Assembly (NCBI GenBank): GCA_963733065.1
Contig: CAVTBT010000007.1
Location: forward strand, 341,922 to 405,921
Length of the DNA stretch: 64,000 nucleotides
Direction: 5' to 3'
DNA from: CAVTBT01 sp963733065
GTDB taxonomy: Bacteria; Actinomycetota; Thermoleophilia; Gaiellales; Gaiellaceae
Every line of letters begins with the position of its first letter. Position 1 is the first letter of the stretch. The translations under genes and the position numbers were made by a program. The notes beneath the pieces are model-generated. The model did no database searches. It was not told the DNA's origin and was given only the letters and a program-made list of their open reading frames with translations. Shown here piece by piece: positions 31,454 to 39,483 of the stretch.

Positions 31454-33070
31454 TCAGGGCTCGAGCTCGACGAGCAGGGCACCGCCGGCGACGCGATCGC
31501 CGACGGCGACGTGCACCGCCTTGACGGTCGCGTCGAACGGCGCCGCGATCGGGTTCTCCATCTTCATCGCCTCGAGCACGACGAGTCGCTGACGCGCTTG
31601 CACGACGTCGCCCGGCGCGACCGCGACCTCGAGCACGGTGCCGGGCATCGGCGCCGTCAGCTCGCTCTCACCGGCGCCATGGGAGCCATGGTGGGCGGCC
31701 TCGTCGACGTCCGGCGGCGTCTGCGGCGCGGGGGCCGGCAGGTTGAGCCGCCACGGCACGCGCCATGCCGGGGCCGGCAGCCGGAGTGGCTGCGGCGACA
31801 GCGGCGGATGGTCGGTCAGGAACGCGGTCGTCGTCTCGCCGGCCCGGACCACCGGGTGCGCGACGAGCCAGCGTAGGAACGGCAGGTTCGTGACGACGCC
31901 TGCCACCTCTGTGTCGGCCAGCGCTGCGCCGAGACGGTCGAGGGCCTCCTCGCGAGTCGGAGCGTGCGCGATCAGCTTCGCGATCATGGGGTCGTACGCG
32001 GTTCCGATCTCGTCGCCCTCCGCGACGCCGGCATCGACGCGGACGCCGCCGGGCAGCCGCAGCCGCTCCAGGCGGCCGATCTGGGGGAGAAAGGTGCGCG
32101 GATCCTCGGCGTAGAGCCGCACCTCGACAGCATGCCCGGTCGGCCGCACCGCACCCGGGTCGAGCGCGAGTGCGTCGCCGGCGGCGACGCGGAGCTGCTC
32201 GCGGACGAGGTCGACGCCGGTCACCGCTTCCGTGACGGGGTGCTCGACCTGGATGCGGCCGTTCAGCTCGAGGAAGAAGAACTCGCCGTCAGCGACCACG
32301 AACTCGGCGGTGCCGGCGCTGCGGTAGCCGATCGCGCGGGCGAAGGCGACCGCGGCGTCGCTCATCGCCGTCCGTACGTGCGGGTCGAGCGCGGGGGAGG
32401 GCGACTCCTCCAGCACCTTCTGGTGCCGTCGCTGGATCGAGCATTCGCGCTCTCCGAGCGCGAGCACCGTGCCGTGCGCGTCGGCGAGCAGCTGGACTTC
32501 GATGTGCCGCGGCCGCTCGAGGTAGCGCTCCAGGAAGACGGTGCCGTCGCCGAAGGCGGCTTCTGCCTCGCGCTCTGCGGCGGCGAGCGCCTCCTCGAGC
32601 TCGGACTCGGTGCGAACGACGCGCATGCCCCGGCCGCCGCCCCCGGCGGCAGCCTTGACGAGCAACGGCAGGCCGAGCTCCGCGGCGGTGCCGTCCGGCA
32701 CGACCGGCACGCCCGCCTCCCGCGCGATCCGCTTCGCCGCCAGCTTGTCGCCGCCGAGACGGAGGGCGTCCGCAGGCGGGCCGACCCAGGTCAGCCCCGC
32801 GCCGTCGACGGCAGCCGCGAAGTCGCCGCTCTCGGCCAGGAAGCCGTAGCCCGGATGCACGGCGTCGGCGCCGGTCTCCCGCGCCGCACGGATGTGCTCG
32901 GCCGCCTCGAGGTACGAGGCGATCTCGACGGTCTCGTCGGCGGAGCGCGCGTGCAGCGACCCGCGGTCGTCGGGCGCGACGACGGCCACGGTGGCGATCC
33001 CGGCCTCCCGGCAGGTGCGGAAGACGCGAATCGCGATCTCGCCACGGTTGGCGACGAGCAGCTTCTCCAC
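31454..33070 (-). CDS. Acyl-CoA carboxylase alpha subunit (biotin carboxylase plus BCCP), compact
   Basis: Carboxylates biotin for transfer to an acyl-CoA by a beta subunit. It starts at GTG 33070 (MEKLLVANRGEIAIRVFRTC); the open frame continues upstream without conservation. 538 residues. The biotin carboxylase domain has HPGYGFLAES, the glycine-rich loop AAAGGGGRGMRVV, GERECSIQRRHQKV and LELNGRIQVEHPVTE. The C-terminal biotinyl domain has EAMKME. The connecting BT-type region is only about 45 proline-rich residues, so it is shorter than most methylcrotonyl- or propionyl-CoA carboxylase alphas. The partner is probably the beta subunit at 39484. Confidence 0.92.
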   Translation of the reverse strand: MEKLLVANRGEIAIRVFRTCREAGIATVAVVAPDDRGSLHARSADETVEIASYLEAAEHIRAARETGADAVHPGYGFLAESGDFAAAVDGAGLTWVGPPADALRLGGDKLAAKRIAREAGVPVVPDGTAAELGLPLLVKAAAGGGGRGMRVVRTESELEEALAAAEREAEAAFGDGTVFLERYLERPRHIEVQLLADAHGTVLALGERECSIQRRHQKVLEESPSPALDPHVRTAMSDAAVAFARAIGYRSAGTAEFVVADGEFFFLELNGRIQVEHPVTEAVTGVDLVREQLRVAAGDALALDPGAVRPTGHAVEVRLYAEDPRTFLPQIGRLERLRLPGGVRVDAGVAEGDEIGTAYDPMIAKLIAHAPTREEALDRLGAALADTEVAGVVTNLPFLRWLVAHPVVRAGETTTAFLTDHPPLSPQPLRLPAPAWRVPWRLNLPAPAPQTPPDVDEAAHHGSHGAGESELTAPMPGTVLEVAVAPGDVVQARQRLVVLEAMKMENPIAAPFDATVKAVHVAVGDRVAGGALLVELEP

Positions 33071-33107
33071 GGACGCGGATCGTAGACCGCTCGCGGCGGC
33101 CTTCGGA

Positions 33108-33138
33108 GCCACGTCCGGGGACTGTCCCCGGACGTGGC
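33108..33138. repeat. Dispersed palindromic repeat family 1, copy 5 (perfect)
   Basis: Arm GCCACGTCCGGGGAC (33108-33122), a single central T at 33123, then the exact reverse complement. It sits between two divergent start codons (33070 minus and 33206 plus), so it is not a gene-end terminator. Confidence 0.8.
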
Positions 33139-33205
33139 CGTCGGGAACAGATCCCCCGTTCGGGCCTTCGCCGGCTGCCGGTGTCGGACTATCCTGAGCG
33201 GCTTC

Positions 33206-34519
33206 ATGCGCCGCCTGCCATGGGTTCTCGCGGTCGCCGCCGCGCTCGTTGCCGCCCCGACCGCCGCCGCCGGGACGACATTCGTCGTCGACGGTCACGG
33301 CTGGGGTCACGGCGTCGGCATGAGCCAGTACGGCGCGATGGGGTACGCGCTCGACGGCTGGAGCTACCAGCGGATCCTCGCCCACTTCTACCGCGGCACC
33401 GAGCTGGGCCTCCTGCCGAACCGGCGTGTGCGCGTGCTCGTCGCCGAGGGTCAGGGGACGCTGACGATCGGCTCGGCGAAGCCGTTCGGCCGTCTCGCGA
33501 GCGGCACGAAGCCGATGACGCTGAAGCCGGCCGACCGTGTGCTCACGCCGCGCGCCGTGCGCAGGCTGGGCGGAGAGGTGCGCTTCCGGCCCGGCGCCGC
33601 ACCGCTGCGGGTTGCCGGCCAGGCCTACCGCGGCTCCGTCGAGGTGTACGTCGAGCGCGGCAAGCTGCACGCGGTCAACCTCGTCTCGCTCGACCACTAC
33701 CTCCGCGGGGTCGTGCCGCGTGAGATGCCGTTCTACTGGCCGCAGCAGGCGCTCCGCGCGCAGGCAGTCGTGGCGCGCTCCTACACGCTCGCGACCCTGC
33801 ACCCGACGGATCGCTTCGACCTGTACGACGACGTGCGCGACCAGGTGTACGACGGGATCGAGGCCGAGCGCGCGCCGACGAACCGGGCAGTGGCGGCCAC
33901 CGCGGGCAGGATCGTGACGTGGAACGGCAGCGTCGCGACGACCTTCTACCACTCGACCTCCGGCGGCCGGACGGCGAACGTGGCCGATGTCTGGCCGAAG
34001 GCGAGCCCGCTGCCCTACCTCGTGTCGGTGCCCGATCCGTTCGACTACCTCTCGAAGCACCACCGCTGGCCCGCTGCCGTCTTCACGCCCGGCCAGCTCG
34101 CGAAGCACCTCCAGGTGACGGGCCTGCGCGACGTGATCGTCGAGCGGAACGACTCCGGCCGAGCCGCGACCGTGCGCGTCCTCCGCGCCGCCGGCGAGAA
34201 GCGGCTCGAGGGACCGATGGTGCGCGACCTGCTTGGCCTGCGCTCGACGTTCTTCAACGTCCACGTGTTGTCGCTCGAGCCGGCCCAGCGGCGGGTCAAG
34301 GCCGGGAAGGCGGTCGAGCTGACCGGCTTCGCACGCGGGCTCACCGGCATTCGCCTCGAGCGCGCGATCGCCGGCGGCGGCTGGCAGCCCGTCCGCCGGC
34401 TGCGCCTGGCACAGACGGGCCGCTTCCGCACGGTCGTGAGGCCGGAGGAGCCGACCCGGTACCGGATCGTGAACCACATCGCTGCCGGCGCGCCGGTCTC
34501 GGTGCTGACGCGGCCCTGA
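33206..34519 (+). CDS. SpoIID/LytB-domain secreted protein
   Basis: 437 residues from ATG 33206, 10 bases after TATCCT. A cleavable signal (PWVLAVAAALVAAPTAAAG) is followed by FVVDGHGWGHGVGMSQYGAMGYA. The SpoIID domain contains SLDHYLRGVVPREMPFYWPQ, AVVARSYTLA and YHSTSGGRTANVADVW. In spore formers SpoIID is a peptidoglycan lytic transglycosylase; actinobacterial relatives probably remodel cell wall. A C-terminal Ig-like module begins at about residue 355. The region upstream of the ATG is not protein-like. Confidence 0.88.
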   Translation: MRRLPWVLAVAAALVAAPTAAAGTTFVVDGHGWGHGVGMSQYGAMGYALDGWSYQRILAHFYRGTELGLLPNRRVRVLVAEGQGTLTIGSAKPFGRLASGTKPMTLKPADRVLTPRAVRRLGGEVRFRPGAAPLRVAGQAYRGSVEVYVERGKLHAVNLVSLDHYLRGVVPREMPFYWPQQALRAQAVVARSYTLATLHPTDRFDLYDDVRDQVYDGIEAERAPTNRAVAATAGRIVTWNGSVATTFYHSTSGGRTANVADVWPKASPLPYLVSVPDPFDYLSKHHRWPAAVFTPGQLAKHLQVTGLRDVIVERNDSGRAATVRVLRAAGEKRLEGPMVRDLLGLRSTFFNVHVLSLEPAQRRVKAGKAVELTGFARGLTGIRLERAIAGGGWQPVRRLRLAQTGRFRTVVRPEEPTRYRIVNHIAAGAPVSVLTRP

Positions 34520-34568
34520 CGATCTGGCCGCCCGCGCCGGTCGGCCGTCATCCGGCCGGTGAGCGCCC

Positions 34569-34574
34569 TAGGAT
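34569..34574 (+). promoter_or_regulatory. TAGGAT box, 6 bases before the GTG at 34581
   Basis: Leaderless-type spacing; supports the 34581 start. Confidence 0.4.
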
Positions 34575-34580
34575 CGCCCC

Positions 34581-34955
34581 GTGCAGCTGCTGATCCGCAT
34601 CGGCATCGCGTCGCTGATCAACGCGGCCGCCCTGTGGGTGTGCGATTGGCTCTTCGACGGCGTCACGATCGACGACGGGGGCTCGCTGCTGTTCGCCGCC
34701 ATCGTGCTCGGCGTCATCAACACGCTGCTGAAGCCGGTGCTCGTGATCCTTTCGATCCCGTTCATCATCGTGACGCTTGGCCTGTTCCTGCTGCTGCTCA
34801 ACATCGCGCTGCTCGGGCTCACGGACTGGATCGTGAGCGGCTTCGACATCTCCGGCTTCTGGACGTACACCGGCTGCGTGTTCGTGATCTGGCTCGTGAA
34901 CACCGTGTTCGAGCAGTTCATGCCGGCGCCCAGGCAGCTGCCTGGAGCGGCCTGA
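34581..34955 (+). CDS. Four-helix membrane protein, PF04020 (holin-4-like)
   Basis: 124 residues, almost entirely hydrophobic: IGIASLINAAALWVCDWLF, LLFAAIVLGVINTLLKPVLV, IPFIIVTLGLFLLLLNIALL and a last helix near residue 100. The VINTLLKP...TLGLF pattern is diagnostic. Despite the family name, chromosomal copies are widespread and nothing phage-like is nearby. Confidence 0.88.
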   Translation: MQLLIRIGIASLINAAALWVCDWLFDGVTIDDGGSLLFAAIVLGVINTLLKPVLVILSIPFIIVTLGLFLLLLNIALLGLTDWIVSGFDISGFWTYTGCVFVIWLVNTVFEQFMPAPRQLPGAA

Positions 34956-34961
34956 CCCGGG

Positions 34962-35741
34962 TCACGGCGCGTCGTCTGCCGCCGGCGACCACGAGGCGAA
35001 CCCCGGCCGGCCGGCGATGCGGCCGTCGAGAAACGCCCGCAGGCCCTCCTGGCCCTCGGCGCTCGTCCGGCGCTCGGCGATCCGGCGCGCCGTCTCGGGC
35101 CCGTCGGGTCGGTCGAGCACGAGCCGCTTCGCGGCCCGTGAGGCGCGCGGGCCGGCGCTCGCCAGCTCGGCGAGGATGCCGTCGAGCGCCGACTCCAGGT
35201 CCTGCGTGACCTCGTGCACGAGACCGATGCGCAGCGCCGTCGCGGCATCGAACCGCTCGCCGGTGACGAAATAGCGGCGCGCTGCGCCGGCACCGATCTT
35301 CGCCAGCACGAACGGGGAGATGACGGCAGGAATGAGCCCGAGCTTGACCTCCGAGAACGCGAACTGGGTGCCGTCGTGCGCCACGACGATGTCGGAGCAC
35401 GCGACCAGCCCCGCGCCGCCGCCGAGAGCGTGGCCGTGCGCGACGCAGACCACCGGCGCCGGGCAGCCGTCGACGGCTTCGAGCATCTGCCGCAGCGCGT
35501 TCGCGTCCGCGAGGTTGTCGTCGTAGCCGAGATCGGCGGAGCTGCGCATCCATTCGACGTCGGCGCCCGCGCAGAAGCTCGGCCCGTCGCCGCGCAGGAC
35601 GACGGCCCGGGCCCGTCCGACGTCGACGAAGGCCTCCGCAAGCTCCCCGATCAGCGACGCGTCGAAGGCATTGCGGACCTCGGGGCGGGCGAGAGTGATG
35701 GTCAGGACGTCCCCGTCCCGCTCGGTGCGGAGCGCGCTCAC
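34962..35741 (-). CDS. Enoyl-CoA hydratase/isomerase, methylglutaconyl-CoA hydratase-like
   Basis: Crotonase-fold enzyme; 259 residues from GTG 35741 (MSALRTERDGDVLTITLARP). Oxyanion-hole segments are RGDGPSFCAGADVEWM and HGHALGGGAGLVACSDIV, and the catalytic glutamate region is FAFSEVKLGLIPAVISPFV. The AVISPFV stretch and the following RRYFVTGERFDA resemble LiuC-type methylglutaconyl-CoA hydratases. With the carboxylase subunits on the same strand, a role in leucine breakdown is likely but inferred. Confidence 0.85.
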   Translation of the reverse strand: MSALRTERDGDVLTITLARPEVRNAFDASLIGELAEAFVDVGRARAVVLRGDGPSFCAGADVEWMRSSADLGYDDNLADANALRQMLEAVDGCPAPVVCVAHGHALGGGAGLVACSDIVVAHDGTQFAFSEVKLGLIPAVISPFVLAKIGAGAARRYFVTGERFDAATALRIGLVHEVTQDLESALDGILAELASAGPRASRAAKRLVLDRPDGPETARRIAERRTSAEGQEGLRAFLDGRIAGRPGFASWSPAADDAP

Positions 35742-35824
35742 GGGTGCGAGCTTACGCGGTGAGATTGACCGCCTCCCACGCACGCGGGTACTTTTCGCCC
35801 GGCCACGACCGAGGGGGATTGGGG

Positions 35825-37108
35825 ATGCGGACTTCCATCGTTGCTGCAGCCATCTCGGCGGCCGCTCTGGCCGCCCTCCTTCTCGCCGGCGCCGCTCCAG
35901 CCGCACCGCCGACGATCACGCCCAGCTGCTCGCCCGCACCGACCAACTGCAACGGGTGGTACCGCACGCCCGTGACGCTCTCGTGGACGGTGTCGAACGT
36001 CTCGCAGGTCAACTGCCCGTCGCGGAGCTTCTCGAGCGACACCAAGGGCACGTCCGCGAGCTGCACCGCCACCGGCGACGGCCAGACGGTCACGGTCTCG
36101 GTGACGATCCGCGTCGATCGCACGCCCCCCGCGGTCACGCCGGTGCTCGAGCGCGGCCCGGACGCGAACGGCTGGTACAACCGCGCGGTCGGCCTGACCT
36201 TCTCGGCCTCCGACGCCACCTCCGGTGTGGGGTCGTGCACCTCGGGCACGTACAGCGGGCCGGACTCGCGCGGCGCCGCGCTCAGCGGAACGTGCACCGA
36301 CGCGGCGGGAAACACGGGTGGCGCCTCCACGACGATCCGCTACGACGCCACACCGCCGGTGGTGACACAGGCGCGGGCGGCGCGGAAACCCGACTCTGGA
36401 CGGTGGTACCGGAAGCCGATCGCGTACGCATTCGCGGGCACGGACGCGACCTCCGGCGGCGTCGCGTGCGCACCCGTCGTGTACGGCGGCCCCGACGGTG
36501 AGCGCGCGACTGTGACGGGAACCTGCCGCGACGCAGCCGGGAACGCGGGCTCAAAGGTCTTCGCGCTGCAGTACGACGGCACGCCGCCGACCCTGCTCTT
36601 CCCCCGGTTCCGCGTACGGGACGGAGTCGCGTCGCTGCGGTGGCAGGCCGGCTCCGGGGCGCAACGCGTCGTCGTCGAACGGAAGCCGGGCCTGCGCGGT
36701 CCCGGGTCGTCGGTGATCTACCAGGGTGCCAAGCAGTCGTTCCGGGACACCGGCCTTCGCACCGGCTCGCGCTACAGCTACCTCGTCTCGGCCTACGACC
36801 AGGCGGGCAACGTCGTGCGTGCGGCGCGCGTCGTCCGCGCCCTCTCCTCGCTGCGGCCGACCGGCGGCAGCAGGGTGCGCGGGGGCGTGACGCTGTCCTG
36901 GGCGCCGGCTGCGAAGGCGCGCTACTACAACGTCCAGCTCTATCGGGGCGGCGTGAAGATCCAGACCTTCTGGCCCGCCCGCTCGTGGCTGCGGCTCCGC
37001 GACCTGGGGCCCGGTCGCTACCGCTGGTACGTGTGGCCGGGAATCGGCGCCCCCGCGCGGGCCAAGTACGGCGCGCTGATCGGCTCGAGCACGTTCGTCG
37101 TGCGCTGA
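35825..37108 (+). CDS. Secreted protein with repeated Ig-like domains
   Basis: 427 residues from ATG 35825 after GAGGGGGATTGGGG. The signal peptide is ISAAALAALLLAGAAPAAP. Three related modules of about 75 residues (starting near residues 27, 110 and 185) share a W-Y-R/N start, DATSG, a cysteine pair and a C-x-DAAGN end. A fibronectin-like region (residues 250-340) and a C-terminal domain with repeated YNVQLYR/YRWYVWPG strands follow. Probably a surface or matrix protein. Confidence 0.75.
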   Translation: MRTSIVAAAISAAALAALLLAGAAPAAPPTITPSCSPAPTNCNGWYRTPVTLSWTVSNVSQVNCPSRSFSSDTKGTSASCTATGDGQTVTVSVTIRVDRTPPAVTPVLERGPDANGWYNRAVGLTFSASDATSGVGSCTSGTYSGPDSRGAALSGTCTDAAGNTGGASTTIRYDATPPVVTQARAARKPDSGRWYRKPIAYAFAGTDATSGGVACAPVVYGGPDGERATVTGTCRDAAGNAGSKVFALQYDGTPPTLLFPRFRVRDGVASLRWQAGSGAQRVVVERKPGLRGPGSSVIYQGAKQSFRDTGLRTGSRYSYLVSAYDQAGNVVRAARVVRALSSLRPTGGSRVRGGVTLSWAPAAKARYYNVQLYRGGVKIQTFWPARSWLRLRDLGPGRYRWYVWPGIGAPARAKYGALIGSSTFVVR

Positions 37109-37119
37109 TCCGGAGCGTC

Positions 37120-37125
37120 TAGAGT
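37120..37125 (+). promoter_or_regulatory. TAGAGT box, 7 bases before the GTG at 37133
   Basis: Fits a leaderless start of the DHDPS-family gene. Confidence 0.4.
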
Positions 37126-37132
37126 CGCCCTC

Positions 37133-37984
37133 GTGCTCCGGGGCGCACTCGCGGCCGCGTTGACCCCGCTGCGGGAGGGCGGCGCCGCGCTCGATGCCGA
37201 CGCCGTTCCGGAGTACCTCGACTTCCTCGCGTCGTCCGGGCTCGACGGCGTGCTCGCCCTGGGCACGACGGGCGAAGGCATCCTCCTGTCCCGCGAGGAG
37301 CGGATGCAGGTCGCCCAGCTCTATGTCGCCGGCCCACTGCCCGTGATCGTCCACTGCGGCGCGCAGACGACCGCCGACACGGAGGCGCTCGCCGCCCACG
37401 CCGCGTCGGTGGGCGCCGCCGGTGTCGCGGTGATCGGGCCGCCGTACTTCGTGCTGGACGAGGCCGCGCAGCTAGAGCACTTCCGGCGCGCCGCCAGGGC
37501 CTGCGCACCGCTGCCCTTCTACATCTACGAGTTCGAGCGTGCGAGCGGGTACGCCGTGCCGCCGCGGGTCGTCACCGCGCTCGGCGAGGAGCTGCCGAAC
37601 GTCGCCGGCCTCAAGGTCTCCGACTCGCCCTTCGACCGGGTCGAGCCCTATCTGCTCGAGGGCCTCGACGTCTTCGTCGGCGCCGAGGCGCTCGTCGACC
37701 AGGGGCTGGCGGCCGGCGCCGTGGGCGCCGTGTCCGCGCTGGCGTCGGCGTTCCCGGAGCAGCTCGTGGCTGCCGTCCGCGACCCGACGCCCGAGCGTGC
37801 GGCGGGCCTCGGCGAGCTCCGCGCCGCCGTCGAGCGCTTCCCGCGGCACGCCGCCCTCAAGGCCGTGGTGGCGCGGCGGGGGATCGCCATGCGCGAGGAC
37901 GTCCGAGCGCCGCTTCGCCCGCTCGAGCCGTCCGAGCGCGACGGGCTCTTCGATGCGGTCGGGCCGTGGCTCGGATCGTCGTAG
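37133..37984 (+). CDS. DHDPS/N-acetylneuraminate lyase-family aldolase
   Basis: Class I aldolase of 283 residues. It has the pyruvate-binding motif GTTGEG (about residue 44), tyrosines in FYIYEFER, and the Schiff-base lysine in GLKVSDS (Lys161). The family includes dihydrodipicolinate synthase, sialic acid lyase and pyrroline-4-hydroxy-2-carboxylate deaminase. Overlap of 19 bases with a FAD amino-acid-type oxidoreductase points to catabolism rather than lysine synthesis. Hydroxyproline breakdown is one possibility. Confidence 0.85.
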   Translation: MLRGALAAALTPLREGGAALDADAVPEYLDFLASSGLDGVLALGTTGEGILLSREERMQVAQLYVAGPLPVIVHCGAQTTADTEALAAHAASVGAAGVAVIGPPYFVLDEAAQLEHFRRAARACAPLPFYIYEFERASGYAVPPRVVTALGEELPNVAGLKVSDSPFDRVEPYLLEGLDVFVGAEALVDQGLAAGAVGAVSALASAFPEQLVAAVRDPTPERAAGLGELRAAVERFPRHAALKAVVARRGIAMREDVRAPLRPLEPSERDGLFDAVGPWLGSS

Positions 37985-39021
37985 CCGGCGCCGGCGCCGT
38001 CGGCGCGTCGATCGCGTACCACCTCGCGCTCGCGGGCGCCCGCGGGGTCGTGCTCGCCGAGCTCGGCGAGGTGGCCGGAGGCGCGACCGGCCGTGCGATG
38101 GGAGGGGTGCGCCAGCAGTTCACCACGGCGGCCGAGGTCCGCCTCGCGCGCGCCAGCGTGGAGCTCTTCGAGCAGCTCGGGCCGCCGCTTTTCGAGCGGG
38201 TCGGCTACCTCTTCCTCGCCACGACGAAGGACGGCCTCGAGGAGCTCGAGCGGCGGCGCGAGACGCAGCGGGAACTTGGCGTTCCGGTCGAGCGCGCGGA
38301 CCCGGCCGAGTGGCCGGAGCTCCACCGCGACGACGTGCTCGGCGCGTCGATCTGCCGCGAGGACGGGATCGCCGACCCGGTCGCCGTCACGCGCGAGCTC
38401 GTCCGGCGCGCCGCGGGCCTGGGCGTCGACGTCCAGGAGGGAGTCGACGCGCTCGACCTCGAGGCGGAGACGCTCGTGCTCGCGACCGGCGCGTGGTCGG
38501 CGGCGCTCGGGCGGCGGCTCGGCATCGAGCTCCCCGTTCGTCCGCTCGTCCGGCAGCTCGTGGACGTCGGGCCCGTCGACGGCGTCCCGCCGGGGCTGCC
38601 GATGACGATCGAGGACGAGTCGACGTTCCATTTCCGCCGCATCGGCGACGACGGCCTGCGGCTCGCGATGACGGAGCCCGAGCTGCGCTGGGATGGTCCG
38701 GCCGAGGTCCGCGACGATCTCGTGGAGGTCTGCCGCGCCCGGCTTGCGTTCCGCTACCCGCGCGCCGCAGGAGCGCCCGTTCGTCGCTCCTGGGCCGGGT
38801 TCTACGACATGACGCCTGATGCGCACCCGATCATCGGCCCGGTCGCCGACGGCGTCTACGCGGCGTGCGGGTTCTCCGGCCACGGCTTCATGCAGGCGCC
38901 CGCGGTCGGAGCCGCGGTCACCGCCGAGCTCCTCGGGGATGCACCACCGTTCGATCTCTCCCAGTACCGCCTCGACCGGTTCTCGTCCGGCGCGGTCTTC
39001 CCCGAGACGCTCGTCCTCTAG
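37966..39021 (+). CDS. FAD-dependent oxidoreductase, DAO family
   Basis: 351 residues from GTG 37966. The N-terminal dinucleotide fold RIVVAGAGAVGASIAYHLA is followed by GGATGRAMGGVRQQF, and the C-terminal FAD contact is YAACGFSGHGFMQAPAVG. Resembles sarcosine oxidase, glycine oxidase and D-hydroxyproline dehydrogenase. Translationally linked to the DHDPS-family gene, so the two probably handle one substrate. Confidence 0.88.
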   Translation: MARIVVAGAGAVGASIAYHLALAGARGVVLAELGEVAGGATGRAMGGVRQQFTTAAEVRLARASVELFEQLGPPLFERVGYLFLATTKDGLEELERRRETQRELGVPVERADPAEWPELHRDDVLGASICREDGIADPVAVTRELVRRAAGLGVDVQEGVDALDLEAETLVLATGAWSAALGRRLGIELPVRPLVRQLVDVGPVDGVPPGLPMTIEDESTFHFRRIGDDGLRLAMTEPELRWDGPAEVRDDLVEVCRARLAFRYPRAAGAPVRRSWAGFYDMTPDAHPIIGPVADGVYAACGFSGHGFMQAPAVGAAVTAELLGDAPPFDLSQYRLDRFSSGAVFPETLVL

Positions 39022-39063
39022 CCGACTCGCCCCGACCGATTCTTCAACGCCGCCGTCGCGGCC

Positions 39064-39125
39064 GCGAAAGCGGCCGCCTTCAGGGATCTTCGCGCGATCG
39101 GAATTCGCGAGAGCGAATTCCGATC
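39064..39125. repeat. Structured intergenic repeat family 2, copy A
   Basis: A conserved lead (GCGAAAGCGGCCGCCTTCAG) runs into a hairpin with arm GATCGGAATTCGC (39096-39108), loop GAGA and an exact reverse-complement arm (39113-39125). A near copy is at 56323-56381, where the stem differs by a compensated pair. No T tract follows. Confidence 0.8.
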
Positions 39126-39134
39126 TTGCGCCGG

Positions 39135-39290
39135 TTAGAGCACATCGAACTCTTCGGACACTTCGGGATCCGTGCCGATCAGGTCGCGGACGGCGGGCAG
39201 TCGCAGGTCCGGCAGCGTCGGTCTCCGGCGCAGCTCGTCGATCGTGGTCTTCGACTCGAAGAGGCTCCAGAGCAGAACGCGCGCGATCAC
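39135..39290 (-). CDS. 51-residue microprotein, downstream member of an overlapping pair
   Basis: GTG at 39290 overlaps the stop of the preceding small gene (GTGA). The sequence starts MIARVLLWSLFESKTTIDEL and ends GTDPEVSEEFDVL. Acidic, with no membrane helix. Coding-like codon use and the 4-base coupling support it. Family not recognised. It ends 10 bases from the family 2 hairpin. Confidence 0.6.
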   Translation of the reverse strand: MIARVLLWSLFESKTTIDELRRRPTLPDLRLPAVRDLIGTDPEVSEEFDVL

Positions 39291-39439
39291 GCGTCCGCCG
39301 GCGCCGCCTCGATCTTCGCGAGCAGGGCGCGAAGCGCGTTGACGACGTCCTGCTCTTCGTGGCCGAAGTCGTCGAGGAACGCGCGCACCGCCTCGCGCAG
39401 GAGCCGCAGCTCGTCGGAGGTCAGCTCGATCCTGTGCAT
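39287..39439 (-). CDS. 50-residue microprotein, upstream member of an overlapping pair
   Basis: ATG at 39439, sequence MHRIELTSDELRLLREAVRA followed by FLDDFGHEEQDVVNALRALLAKIE. It looks like two amphipathic helices, so it may be a dimer or partner-binding peptide. It lies 45 bases downstream of the carboxyltransferase gene on the same strand and may be in its operon. Family not recognised. Confidence 0.6.
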   Translation of the reverse strand: MHRIELTSDELRLLREAVRAFLDDFGHEEQDVVNALRALLAKIEAAPADA

Positions 39440-39483
39440 GGGTGAAGCGTACGGCTAGAACGGCCCGCGCGGCCGGTACTGGT

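Noticed and set aside
34581..34955. Prophage holin
   Set aside because: The PF04020 family name is historical. Neighbours are chromosomal and no lysin, integrase or structural phage gene is near.
38205..38642. Serine/arginine-rich open frames overlapping catabolic genes in alternate frames
   Set aside because: Low-complexity composition is expected from GC-rich third positions, and none has a start signal or motif.
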